DNA of 64,000 nucleotides from positions 1 through 64,000 of the forward strand of contig NZ_JPGL01000050.1 of the NCBI RefSeq assembly GCF_000732615.1. Direction: 5' to 3'. A program made the position numbers and the translations under genes. The notes beneath the pieces are model-generated. The model ran no database searches and had not been told where the DNA came from. It was given only the letters and a program-made list of their open reading frames with translations. The stretch comes from Burkholderia paludis. Lineage in GTDB: Bacteria; Pseudomonadota; Gammaproteobacteria; Burkholderiales; Burkholderiaceae. Positions 46,589 through 55,186 of this stretch are shown piece after piece (the first letter of the stretch is position 1; every line of letters starts with the position of its first letter).

Positions 46589-47389
46589 ATGAACTCTCTT
46601 CTATCGGTTTCTGGCAAGGCGCTCAGGATGCGGCGCGTGGTGCGCGCCGCGTCGGGCAAGTGTTTGATGGTGCCGCTCGACCATTCGCTCGCGGATGGCC
46701 CGATCGCCCATCCGCAGCAGTTGCGGCAGCTCGTCGGCGACATCGCCGCGCACGGCGGCGACGCGATCGTCGTGCATCGGGGCCGCGCGCGTTTCCTGTC
46801 GCCCGAGGTGCTGAGCGATCTCGCGCTCGTCGTGCACCTGAACGGCAGCACGCGTTACGCGGAAGACGCGAATGCGAAGACGCTGTTCGCGAGCGTCGAG
46901 GACGCCGTGGCGAGCGGCGCGGATGCGGTCAGCGTGCACGTGAATCTCGGCTCCAGGACGGAAACCCAGCAACTGCTCGACCTGAGCCGCATCGCGACCG
47001 AGTGCGCGCGCTGGTCGATGCCGTTGCTCGCGATGATCTATCCGCGCGGCCCGGGCCTCGGCGATCGTCCGCAAACCGAACTGATCGCCCATGCGGCGAA
47101 CGTCGCGGCGGATCTCGGCGCCGACATCGTCAAGCTGCCGTACAGCGGCGATGCCGCGAGCATGGCCGACATCATCGCCGGCTCGTCGCTGCCGGTGCTG
47201 GTCGCGGGCGGCGCGAAGCTGCCGGAGGACGAGTTCGTCGCGTTCACGTCGCGCGTGATGCATGCGGGCGCGCTCGGCATCGCGGCGGGCCGCAACGTGT
47301 TCGCCGCGCCGAAGGCCGCACCGCTGATCCGCCGCCTGTCCGATGCCGTGCACGGCGTCGAGCGGCGCGCCGCGCACCTGGCGGCCTGA
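46589..47389 (+). CDS. DhnA/GriI-type class I aldolase (ADH synthase-like, AroA')
   Basis: Protein of 266 residues. Motifs match 2-amino-3,7-dideoxy-D-threo-hept-6-ulosonate synthase and GriI: LMVPLDHSLADGP with Asp31, YPRG with Tyr152, and the Schiff-base Lys182 in DIVKLPYSGD, followed by VLVAGGAKL. In archaea this family opens an alternative route to dehydroquinate; in Streptomyces, GriI condenses aspartate semialdehyde with a triose phosphate to feed 3-amino-4-hydroxybenzoate synthesis. Start at 46589 follows GAGGAAT. The dehydroquinate synthase II-like genes directly downstream support this role. Confidence 0.88.
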   Translation: MNSLLSVSGKALRMRRVVRAASGKCLMVPLDHSLADGPIAHPQQLRQLVGDIAAHGGDAIVVHRGRARFLSPEVLSDLALVVHLNGSTRYAEDANAKTLFASVEDAVASGADAVSVHVNLGSRTETQQLLDLSRIATECARWSMPLLAMIYPRGPGLGDRPQTELIAHAANVAADLGADIVKLPYSGDAASMADIIAGSSLPVLVAGGAKLPEDEFVAFTSRVMHAGALGIAAGRNVFAAPKAAPLIRRLSDAVHGVERRAAHLAA

Positions 47390-47441
47390 TCCGGCACGCC
47401 GGGCCGTCGCGCCCGGTTTCTTTCGATCATCGAGGGTTTCC

Positions 47442-48503
47442 ATGCTTCGCTATCCGTGGATCGACCTGCGCGCGCTCGGCGCGCAGGCAGGCGCCGTCGC
47501 GGCCGATGCGGCGAGAGCCGGCGCGCGCCGCTTCGTGGTGGCCGAGGCCGACCGCGACGCATACGCGGCCGGCGCGGCCGCGCAACTGGCCGTTTCGCCG
47601 GCGGGCGTCGTGACGCTGGCCGACGACGCACATGCACCGCTCGCGGGCGTTTGCGTGCGGATCGGCGGCGCGGCCGACTTCGAGGCCGCGCGCGCGGCGA
47701 TCGCGCGGCATGCGCTCGTCCTGCTCGACTATGCACTCGCGACCACGGTGCCGCTCGAGCGGCTGCTCGCGCAGGCCGGCGCCGCCGCATGCCGCATCGT
47801 CGTCTCGCTGGCCGATCCGCACGCCGCGGCCTATCTCGCGAGCCGGCTCGAGCAGTCGCCGGTCGACATCGCGTTCGCGCCGCATGATGCGGCCGCGCTG
47901 CGCGGGATGCTGGCCGCGTGCGGCGAGCTGCGCCCGCGCGAGCCGCTGAAACTGAAAACATTCGAGGTACAGAGTGTCGAGCCGCTCGGCGTCGGCCTGC
48001 ACGCGGTGATCGACGGCTGCTCGCAGCTCGACGGCGACGAATGCGTGCTGGCCGGCGCGAGCGCGACCGGCCTGCTGCTCGTCGCCGCCGGCGCCGCACG
48101 CGCGCCGGGCCGGCCGCTCGCGTTCGGCATCGACGCGGGCTCGGCCGAATCGTTCGTGTTCTGCGGCGGCGACCGCACCCGCCAGCTGTCACGGCTGCGT
48201 TCGGGCGAACGGATCCTCACGGTCGACCCGGCGGGCGATACGCGCGCGATCGTGGTCGGCCGCGTGCGGATCGAATCCGCGCCGCTCGTCGCGCTGCACA
48301 CGCGCAGCGCGTCCGGCGCGAACGTGCGCGTCGTGATGCGCGGCGACGGCGCGGTACGGGTGCGAACCGACGACGGCGCCTGCGTCGGTCTTGCCGATGT
48401 TGCGCCCGGCTTCCGGCTTGCGGGCCATGAGCCGGGCGTCGGCTGGGTGGATTGCCGGATGAGGGCCGCCGCGTCGCGTTCGGCCGTCTCCGTCAGCCGC
48501 TAG
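47442..48503 (+). CDS. divergent dehydroquinate synthase II-family paralogue (AroB'/GriH-like)
   Basis: Protein of 353 residues. It aligns over its length with the next gene product: YPWIDLRALG against LSWIDLRNIG at the start, VEPLGVGLHAVIDGCSQLDGDECVLAG in the middle, and RIESAPLVAL near the end. It is Ala-rich and has lost many residues kept in its neighbour, including the N-terminal half. It may have a different reaction or be a partner subunit. It starts 52 bases after the aldolase with a CGAGGG ribosome site and ends 55 bases before the conserved copy. Confidence 0.8.
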   Translation: MLRYPWIDLRALGAQAGAVAADAARAGARRFVVAEADRDAYAAGAAAQLAVSPAGVVTLADDAHAPLAGVCVRIGGAADFEAARAAIARHALVLLDYALATTVPLERLLAQAGAAACRIVVSLADPHAAAYLASRLEQSPVDIAFAPHDAAALRGMLAACGELRPREPLKLKTFEVQSVEPLGVGLHAVIDGCSQLDGDECVLAGASATGLLLVAAGAARAPGRPLAFGIDAGSAESFVFCGGDRTRQLSRLRSGERILTVDPAGDTRAIVVGRVRIESAPLVALHTRSASGANVRVVMRGDGAVRVRTDDGACVGLADVAPGFRLAGHEPGVGWVDCRMRAAASRSAVSVSR

Positions 48504-48558
48504 TTTCATCCTTGTCTTGTCCCTCAACCTGCGTTATCCCCATCGAAGGAGATTGGCC

Positions 48559-49659
48559 TTGAAGAAGCTTTCCTGGATTGACCTGCGCAACATCGGCGAG
48601 CTCGCGGACGAGATCACCGAGGAGGCGTTGCATGTCGGCGTGTCCGCATTCGTCGTGAAGGATGCGGAGCAGGCCGGGCGGTTGCCTCCGAGCGCGTGCA
48701 AGGTCGCGGTCGTCGATCGCCAGCCGGTCGACGCTGCGCTGCTCGAGCAGGTGCAGATCGTCCTCGTGAAGGACGGCTTGCCGGTCGATTTCGCGGTGCC
48801 GGACGGTGTCGAGCTTGGCGTGTTCATCGAGGTGACGGGCGAGACGACGCTCACGCGCGCCTGCGAGCTGTCGACGGTCACGCCGTGGCTGCTCGTCGAG
48901 TTCCTGCAGGATCCGAGCAAGATCCCGCTCGAAATCCTGCTGGCCGCCGCCGATCGCGCGTCGGGCGAACTGATCACCGTCGTCGCCGACCTCGAGGACG
49001 CGGAAGTGACGCTGAACGTGCTGCAGCGCGGCCCCGAGGGCGTGCTGCTCACGCCGACGCAAGTCGGGCAGGCCACGCAGCTCGTGTCGATCTGCAGCGA
49101 CACGGTCGAGGACCTGCAACTGGAGGAAATCGAGATCGTCGGGCTCACGCACCTCGGGCCGGGCGAACGGGTGTGCGTCGATACGTGCTCGCGTTTCGAA
49201 CAGGACGAGGGCATCCTCGTCGGCTCGTACTCGACCGGCATGATCCTGATCAGCAGCGAGACGCACCCGCTGCCGTACATGCCGACGCGCCCGTTCCGCG
49301 TGAACGCGGCCGCGCTCCATTCGTACGTCGTCGCACCGGACAACCGGACGCGCTACCTCGCCGAGCTCGAATCGGGCGCGGAAATTCTCGCGGTCAACGC
49401 GCAGGGCAAGGCGCGCCGCGTGGTGGTCGGGCGCGCGAAGGTCGAGACGCGGCCGCTGCTGCTGATCGAGGCGAAGAACGCCGCCAACCGCGCGATCAAC
49501 ATCATCGCGCAGGACGACTGGCACGTGCGCGTGCTCGGGCCGAAGGGCAGCGTGCACAACATCACGGAGCTCAAGCGCGGCGACCGCATCCTCGGCTACA
49601 CGCTCGATGCGCAGCGCCACGTCGGCTACCCGATCCGGGAATTCCTGCACGAGCAGTGA
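48559..49659 (+). CDS. 3-dehydroquinate synthase II family protein (AroB'/GriH-like)
   Basis: Protein of 366 residues from a TTG start at 48559, chosen because AAGGAG lies seven bases ahead. It matches DHQ synthase II: SWIDLRNIGE at the start, VGLTHLGPGERVCVDTCSRFEQDEGILVGSYSTGMILISSETHPLPYMPTRPFRVNA-type core (about 195-255), and GRAKVETRPLLLIEA. Archaeal members oxidise and cyclise the aldolase product; GriH makes 3-amino-4-hydroxybenzoate. Together with the aldolase it should form a ring from primary metabolites. Confidence 0.9.
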   Translation: MKKLSWIDLRNIGELADEITEEALHVGVSAFVVKDAEQAGRLPPSACKVAVVDRQPVDAALLEQVQIVLVKDGLPVDFAVPDGVELGVFIEVTGETTLTRACELSTVTPWLLVEFLQDPSKIPLEILLAAADRASGELITVVADLEDAEVTLNVLQRGPEGVLLTPTQVGQATQLVSICSDTVEDLQLEEIEIVGLTHLGPGERVCVDTCSRFEQDEGILVGSYSTGMILISSETHPLPYMPTRPFRVNAAALHSYVVAPDNRTRYLAELESGAEILAVNAQGKARRVVVGRAKVETRPLLLIEAKNAANRAINIIAQDDWHVRVLGPKGSVHNITELKRGDRILGYTLDAQRHVGYPIREFLHEQ

Positions 49660-49736
49660 TCCGCGTGCTGCGTTGACGATGCGATCGCGCGGTGCATCAC
49701 GCACCGGCGCGATCGGAACATGTTGAGGAGTGCTTT

Positions 49737-50759
49737 ATGGAAAATGCGGCAAAACAGGTGCTGGATACGCTGTTCGGACGATGGCGCAGCCGGATCCTGT
49801 ATGCGGGCACGCGGCTCGGCGTGTTCGATGAGGTGACGACGGATACGCCGGTCTCGTCGGCCGCGCTCGCGGCGCGGCTCGACGTGGACGAGCCGCTGCT
49901 GTACCGGCTGCTGCGGGCGCTCGCGTCGCTCGGCCTGCTCGACGAGGATGTGCGCCGCGGCTTCAGGGCCACCGAGTCGGGAGCGCTGCTGCACGCGGAC
50001 GCCGCGAGCACGCTGCGCGACTTCGTGCTGTTGCAGGAGGGCCCGGAGCACTACGCGATCTGGGCGCACCTGCCCGACATGGTGCGCGAGGGGCAGCAGA
50101 ACGGCTTCGTGCGCGAGTTCGGCGCGATGGCGTTCGACTATGCGAAGGATCACGCGCGCTACCGCACCGATTTCAAGCGCGCGATGTCGAGCTTCTCGAC
50201 CGTGCAGTCGGAACAGGTCGTCGATGCGCTGCGCGACGTGACGTTCGCGCCGGGCGCGCACGCGTGCGACATCGGCGGCGGCCAGGGGCACATGCTGTGC
50301 ACGCTGCTGCGGCGGTTCGGGGCGCTGACCGGCGTCGTGTTCGACCTGCCCGAGGTGATCGAAGGCGACGCCGACGGCTGGGCGCAGCGGATGGGCGTGA
50401 GCGCGCGTTGCAGCAAGGCGGGCGGCAACATGTTCGAGGCGGTGCCGGCGGCCGACGTCTACCTGCTGAAGCTGATCCTGCACGACTGGAACGACGACGA
50501 GTGCGTGGCGATTCTCAAGCGGGCGCGTGAAAGCGCCCGGGAAGGGGCGCGCGTGTTCGTGATCGAACGGGTCGTGCCGGCCCCGGGCGTCGCGCATTTC
50601 TCGAAGCTCTACGATATCCACATGATGTGCTGGGGCAGCGGCCGCGAACGCACGCGTGACGAATACGAGGCGTTGCTCGGCGCCGCCGGCTGGCGTCCGG
50701 CCGGGGTGCGCTCCGCGCCGGACGGGCAGATCGACGTGATCGAGGCGGTTGCCGCGTAG
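49737..50759 (+). CDS. SAM-dependent O-methyltransferase (Methyltransf_2 type)
   Basis: Protein of 340 residues: an N-terminal winged-helix dimerisation domain (about 10-95) and a Rossmann SAM domain with motif I DIGGGQGH at 178-185 and catalytic-base His249 in LILHDWNDDE. It resembles small-molecule O-methyltransferases acting on phenols. It follows the DHQ synthase II gene by 77 bases with a TGAGGAG site and is the last gene of this arm; a hairpin follows. It may methylate the phenol made by the aldolase-cyclase pair. Confidence 0.92.
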   Translation: MENAAKQVLDTLFGRWRSRILYAGTRLGVFDEVTTDTPVSSAALAARLDVDEPLLYRLLRALASLGLLDEDVRRGFRATESGALLHADAASTLRDFVLLQEGPEHYAIWAHLPDMVREGQQNGFVREFGAMAFDYAKDHARYRTDFKRAMSSFSTVQSEQVVDALRDVTFAPGAHACDIGGGQGHMLCTLLRRFGALTGVVFDLPEVIEGDADGWAQRMGVSARCSKAGGNMFEAVPAADVYLLKLILHDWNDDECVAILKRARESAREGARVFVIERVVPAPGVAHFSKLYDIHMMCWGSGRERTRDEYEALLGAAGWRPAGVRSAPDGQIDVIEAVAA

Positions 50760-50791
50760 CGCCCGCCGCGCCCGTCGTCAGGCGGCGGGCG
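50760..50791. terminator. hairpin between convergent methyltransferase and GntR genes
   Basis: CGCCCGCCG at 50760-50768 pairs with CGGCGGGCG at 50783-50791, giving a 9-bp GC stem with a 14-base loop. It begins immediately after the methyltransferase stop and overlaps the 3' end of the GntR gene. There is no clear T-run, so termination is plausible but not proven. Confidence 0.4.
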
Positions 50792-51497
50792 TCTCGCGGG
50801 TCTCGAGCCAGGTCATCTGCGGCTTGAGGATCGCGAGGGTCGCGCGCACCGCCTTGTTCTCGTCGCGCTGTTCGATCGCATCGAGCACCGCCTGGTGCGC
50901 CTGCATGTCGGGTTCGGGAATCTCGGCCTCGTCGAGTTCGACGAGGACGTCTTCCACGTTCGCGAGGATCGAGCCCGAGAAGTAGCGGTACAGCGCTTCG
51001 AGCGCGTGATTGTGCGATGCCGTGGCCACGGCGATGTGGAACGCGCGGTCGCGCTCGACGAACTTCTTCACGTCGCGCGCCGCCTCGCGCTCGCCGCGCG
51101 CCTTCAGCAGCTTGCGCAACGCGGCGAGATCCTCGTCGGTGCGCCGGCGCGCCGCGTAGCGCGCGCATTCCGTTTCGAGCATGCATTGCAGTTCGAGGTG
51201 GTCGCTGCGCGCGGCGCGATCGACGTTGCGCATCGTCTCGGCCGGATCGACGTTGCGCCGCACGTAGGTGCCGTCGCCCTGGCGCACTTCGAGCACGCCG
51301 GAATACGCGAGCGTGCGCACCGCCTCGCGCACCGTGTTGCGCCCGACCTCGAGCTGCTTCGCGAGATCGAGTTCGGTCGGAATGCGCTGACCGACGCGCC
51401 AGATACCCGACGTGATATTGGACTTGAGGATCTCGATTGCCGAATCGACGAGGGAGTGCCGGGTGGCCGGGGGCAGGCTGGACATTGCGTGGGTCAC
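50778..51497 (-). CDS. FadR-subfamily GntR transcriptional regulator
   Basis: Protein of up to 239 residues: an N-terminal winged helix (IWRVGQRIPTELDLAKQLEVGRNTVREAVRTLAYSGVLEVRQGDGTYV, about 30-75) and an all-helical FCD effector domain with metal-type His/Asp residues (DRAFHIAVATASHNHALEAL). Start is uncertain between a GTG at 51497 and an ATG at 51485. It is convergent with the aldolase operon and divergent from the TonB receptor. The motif shared by its promoter and the LLM-aldolase promoter makes it the likely regulator of the locus. Confidence 0.9.
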   Translation of the reverse strand: MTHAMSSLPPATRHSLVDSAIEILKSNITSGIWRVGQRIPTELDLAKQLEVGRNTVREAVRTLAYSGVLEVRQGDGTYVRRNVDPAETMRNVDRAARSDHLELQCMLETECARYAARRRTDEDLAALRKLLKARGEREAARDVKKFVERDRAFHIAVATASHNHALEALYRYFSGSILANVEDVLVELDEAEIPEPDMQAHQAVLDAIEQRDENKAVRATLAILKPQMTWLETRETPAA

Positions 51498-51520
51498 TTT
51501 AAACTTGAGAGTGACACTAT

Positions 51521-51536
51521 CCTATCATCGGATCAT
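51521..51536. promoter_or_regulatory. second copy of the putative GntR operator
   Basis: The reverse complement of this segment reads ATGATCCGATGATAGG, identical at 14 of 16 positions to 46425-46440. It lies 24 bases before the GntR start, suiting autoregulation, and is in the 290-base region shared with the TonB receptor gene. Confidence 0.55.
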
Positions 51537-51672
51537 TTATTTGGTCGTTCAGGATAACGACATTCATACATGACATTTTGTTAACGTCAGACGAATAGCG
51601 GGGCGATTCATTCATGCGCGCCGCACATTCGTCGATTGCGTCTACCGGCATTTACCCGCGCCGCTACGGCGT

Positions 51673-51687
51673 AAATGATTCCCATTT
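51673..51687. promoter_or_regulatory. Fur-box-like site upstream of the TonB receptor
   Basis: AAATGATTCCCATTT is a 15-base imperfect palindrome with complementary ends AAATG and CATTT, close to the common Fur core AATGATTCTCATT. It lies about 100 bases before the receptor ATG. Iron repression of the receptor is therefore likely. This was judged by eye, without a score. Confidence 0.5.
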
Positions 51688-51787
51688 GCTGTTCAGTCGA
51701 GGCCGCCGTTGCAACGGTGGCCCTTCTCCCTACCCGCGGGCGCGGTGGATTCGCCGACGTCCGTCCCCGATTTTCGGATAACCCGAT

Positions 51788-54040
51788 ATGAGTCAATTAC
51801 ACACCGGCCGCCGTGCGCGGCCTGGAATTCCGTTGTCGCGCGCGGCATGGCGGCGTGCGCCGGGCTGGGCGGTCGCGCTGGCCTGTGCGGCCGCCATGCC
51901 GGTTGCCGTGGCGGCGCGGGATGTGCAGGATGCGCAGGACGCAGGCGAGCCCGCGGAGGCGCCGTTGCTCGCGCCGATCGTCGTCGACGGGCGGCGCGAG
52001 ACGGGCGACGGCCCGGTGCGCGGCATCGCGGCCGACGTCTCGCGCGCGGGCACCAAGACCGACACGGCGATCGTCGAGGTCCCGCAGGGCCTGTCGGTCG
52101 TCACGCGCGAACAGATGGACCAGCAGGACGTGCACAGCGTCGGCGACGCGCTGCGCTACACGCCGGGCACCTACTCCGATTCGCGTCCCGGCGGCGTGCT
52201 CGAGAGCGTGTTCCTGCGCGGCTTCGGCGGCTTCGCGGCGGCCGCGATCAATCCGCAGATGCTCGACGGCCTGCCGCTGCCGAAAGGCATCAACTGGGCC
52301 GCGAGCGTCGTCGATCCGTGGACGCTCGAACGCATCGACGTGCTGCGCGGCCCCGCGTCGGTGCTGTACGGGCAGGCGAGCCCCGGCGGCATCGTCGACA
52401 TGGTCAGCAAGCGGCCGACGCGCGACGCGCAGCACCTGATCGCCGTGCAGACCGGCAACCGCGATCGCGGGCAGCTCGCGTTCGACTTCAGCGGGCCCGT
52501 GACGCAGGACGGCACCTGGCGCTACCGGATCGACGGCCTCGCGCGCCGCGCGGACGAGCAGATCGATTACTCGAAGCAGCAGCGCATCGTCGTCTCGCCG
52601 TCGCTGACGTGGCAGCCGAACGCCGACACCAGCCTCACGCTGCTCAGCTCGTTCCAGCGCGATCCGCACAACAACTTCGCGGGCTGGCTGCCGGCCCTCG
52701 GCACGCTGTGGGAGGACGGAGGCCGGCGGCTTCCGACGCGCTTCTATCCGGGGCTGCCGGGCTTCGACACGTACGACCGCACGCAGGCGATGATCGGCTA
52801 TGCGTTCGAGCATCGTTTCGATTCGACGTGGAAGGTCCGGCAGAACGTGCGCTATACGCACCTCGACGTCGACTTCGAGGGCGCGGCCGTCAATTTCTTC
52901 ATGCCTTATCTGTCGCCGGGCGTACTGAACCGTTCGCTGTCGTGGTCGCGCGAGCACGTGAACCATCTCGCGCTCGACAACCAGGCCGAGATGCGCGTGA
53001 TGACGGGGCCGGTCGAGCATACGGTGCTGGCCGGGCTGTCGTACGAGCATGCGGTGGCGAACCTCGTCGGCTCGGGCTTCGGCGCGGCGCCGCCGCTCGA
53101 TACGCGTGCGCCCGACTACGGGCAGCCGTTCACGGTGCCGCCGGTCTCGCAGCAGACCCGCCAGACGCCCGACCGCATCGGCGTCTACCTGCAGGACCAG
53201 GTGCGCTGGAATCGCTGGGTCTTCACGCTCGGCGGGCGCCAGGAATGGTCGCGCACGACCACCGACGACCTGCTGCACGCGTCGAGCGTGCAGCAGAGCG
53301 CGCGCGCGTTCACCGGCCGCGCGGGCGCGGTCTACCTGTTCGACAACGGCTTCGCGCCGTACCTGAGCTATTCGACGTCGTTCGAGCCGGCGCTCGGCAC
53401 GCGCTTCGACGGCCAGCCGTTCACGCCGACGAGGGCGAAGCAGTTCGAGCTCGGGCTGCGCTACCAGTCGCCGGACCAGTTGCACACCGCGTCGGTCGCC
53501 GCGTTCGACATTCGCCAGCGCAACGTGCTCACCGCCGATCCCGAGCATCCGTTCTTCAACGTGCAGACGGGCGAAGTGCGCTCGCGCGGCATCGAACTGG
53601 AGGGCCGCACGCGCGTATGGAAGCAGCTGGACGTGATCGCCGCGTATACGTATCTCGATACGACGGTGCAGGCCGACACCGATCCGACCGTCGTCGGCAA
53701 GCGCGTGGCGGCCGTGCCGCGCCATCTCGCGTCGCTGTGGCTCGACTACGCGGTCGACCGGCCCGGGCTGCGCGGGCTGAAGGTGGGCGGCGGCGTGCGC
53801 TACATCGGGCGCAGCGCGGGCGACAACGTCAACACGTTCGACGTGCCGGCCGTCGTGCTCTTCGACCTCGGGCTGTCGTACGACCTGGGCGTCGAGCGGC
53901 CCGCGTGGAAGGGGTGGCGCATCGGCGCGCACGTGAACAACCTGTTCGACCGGACCTATGTGTCGTCGTGTTTTTCGGCGGGCGGATGCTTTTACGGCAC
54001 GCGGCTGACGGTGACGGGCGACCTCAGCTACCGGTGGTGA
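51788..54040 (+). CDS. TonB-dependent siderophore receptor
   Basis: Protein of 750 residues. A signal peptide (about 1-43, hydrophobic WAVALACAAAMPVAVA), a plug domain (about 75-185, VPQGLSVVTREQMDQQDV and VDPWTLERIDVLRGPASVLYGQASPGGIVDMVSKRP) and a 22-strand barrel ending GDLSYRW with terminal aromatic. It belongs to the ferric-hydroxamate/siderophore receptor group (FhuA/FoxA-like). It imports a metal complex across the outer membrane. It is divergent from GntR; together with the biosynthetic arms it suggests the product, or its iron complex, is taken up. Confidence 0.93.
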   Translation: MSQLHTGRRARPGIPLSRAAWRRAPGWAVALACAAAMPVAVAARDVQDAQDAGEPAEAPLLAPIVVDGRRETGDGPVRGIAADVSRAGTKTDTAIVEVPQGLSVVTREQMDQQDVHSVGDALRYTPGTYSDSRPGGVLESVFLRGFGGFAAAAINPQMLDGLPLPKGINWAASVVDPWTLERIDVLRGPASVLYGQASPGGIVDMVSKRPTRDAQHLIAVQTGNRDRGQLAFDFSGPVTQDGTWRYRIDGLARRADEQIDYSKQQRIVVSPSLTWQPNADTSLTLLSSFQRDPHNNFAGWLPALGTLWEDGGRRLPTRFYPGLPGFDTYDRTQAMIGYAFEHRFDSTWKVRQNVRYTHLDVDFEGAAVNFFMPYLSPGVLNRSLSWSREHVNHLALDNQAEMRVMTGPVEHTVLAGLSYEHAVANLVGSGFGAAPPLDTRAPDYGQPFTVPPVSQQTRQTPDRIGVYLQDQVRWNRWVFTLGGRQEWSRTTTDDLLHASSVQQSARAFTGRAGAVYLFDNGFAPYLSYSTSFEPALGTRFDGQPFTPTRAKQFELGLRYQSPDQLHTASVAAFDIRQRNVLTADPEHPFFNVQTGEVRSRGIELEGRTRVWKQLDVIAAYTYLDTTVQADTDPTVVGKRVAAVPRHLASLWLDYAVDRPGLRGLKVGGGVRYIGRSAGDNVNTFDVPAVVLFDLGLSYDLGVERPAWKGWRIGAHVNNLFDRTYVSSCFSAGGCFYGTRLTVTGDLSYRW

Positions 54041-54153
54041 CGGCGGGCGGCGATCGCGATCGCGGTGCGGCCGCGTAGCCGCCCGGATACACTATCGGCT
54101 TCGCCGCGCGCGTGACGGCGGCAGGCATCCCGGGATTCGTGGAGAGATCGCTC

Positions 54154-55077
54154 ATGAGCATCGCCGTTCGTCGAAGCCGGATCGCCGCCCGCCTGTGCGG
54201 GTGGCTGGTCTCGGGCGCGCTGGTCGTTTTCGTCGCGGGTTGCGCGTCGACGGCGACCGAAGATACGTCCATCGCCGCCGATCTGCACGAAACCGTCGTC
54301 AGGGTTCCACTCGGCGAAGAGGCGGGTTCGCGCGAGATCGTCGCCACCACCTACATGCCGGACGGCCCCGGGCCCTTTCCGCTGATCGTGCTGAGCCACG
54401 GCAGCCCGCCCGATCCGGGCGACCGGCCGAAGGTGGGCCGCTACCGCGCGCTGCCGCAGATCCGGACGTTCGTGCAGCACGGCTTCGCGGTCATCGTGCC
54501 GATCCGCCGCGGGTACGGGGCGACGGGCGGCATCGACGAGGAGGACGCCGGTTCCTGCCGGCACCCGGATTACCTCGCCGCGGGCCAGCAGGCCGCGCGC
54601 GACGTGCTCGCGGCAGTCCGGTACGCGCAGGCGCTGCCGCAGGTGGACCGGAACCGCGTCGTGCTGGTCGGTCAATCGGCGGGCGGCTTCGCGTCGCTGG
54701 CGGCGGCAAGCCATGCGCCGCCGGGGGTGGTCGGCGTGGTGAACTTCTCGGGCGGCCGGGGCGGGAACCCGACGACCCATCCCGGCCAGCCGTGCGATCC
54801 GCAGCAGATGGCCGACACGATCGCGCACTTCGCGGGCACGACGCGTGTGCCGGTGCTGTGGCATTACGTCCAGAACGACAAGTATTTCGCGCCGGAAGTC
54901 GTGGCGACCTGGTTCGCCGCGTTTCAGGCGGCGGGCGGCCGCGGGCAGATGATCGTCGAGCCGCCGTTCGGCAAGAACGGTCACGGCATGTTCTCGGTCG
55001 AGACGGCGATCCCGATCTGGCTGCCGCACTTCGAGCAGTTCGTGGGGCCGCTGGTGGCGACGAAGCAGGGGAGTTGA
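54154..55077 (+). CDS. alpha/beta hydrolase lipoprotein
   Basis: Protein of 307 residues with a lipobox (LVVFVAGCA, Cys near 30) and an alpha/beta-hydrolase core: LIVLSHGSPP oxyanion region, nucleophile elbow VGQSAGGFASL (Ser near 175) and C-terminal GKNGHGMF with the catalytic His. It resembles dienelactone-hydrolase-type exported esterases. It starts 113 bases after the TonB receptor in the same direction with a GGAGAG site, so it could belong to the metallophore locus, for example as an ester-cleaving release enzyme; that is speculative. Confidence 0.85.
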   Translation: MSIAVRRSRIAARLCGWLVSGALVVFVAGCASTATEDTSIAADLHETVVRVPLGEEAGSREIVATTYMPDGPGPFPLIVLSHGSPPDPGDRPKVGRYRALPQIRTFVQHGFAVIVPIRRGYGATGGIDEEDAGSCRHPDYLAAGQQAARDVLAAVRYAQALPQVDRNRVVLVGQSAGGFASLAAASHAPPGVVGVVNFSGGRGGNPTTHPGQPCDPQQMADTIAHFAGTTRVPVLWHYVQNDKYFAPEVVATWFAAFQAAGGRGQMIVEPPFGKNGHGMFSVETAIPIWLPHFEQFVGPLVATKQGS

Positions 55078-55103
55078 CGCCGGCGCCGCATGGCGTGAGC
55101 TTC

Positions 55104-55167
55104 GGCGTGAAGGCGTGAAGGCGTGAAGGCGTGAAGGCGTGAAGGCGTGAAGGCGTGAAAGCGTGAA
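55104..55167. repeat. 8-bp tandem repeat (GGCGTGAA), eight copies
   Basis: Seven perfect GGCGTGAA units (55104-55159) are followed by AGCGTGAA and a partial AGCGTT. The array sits between the convergent hydrolase and LysR genes and just touches no supported gene. It is a likely slippage-prone locus. Confidence 0.9.
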
Positions 55168-55186
55168 AGCGTTACGGCGCGCAGGC

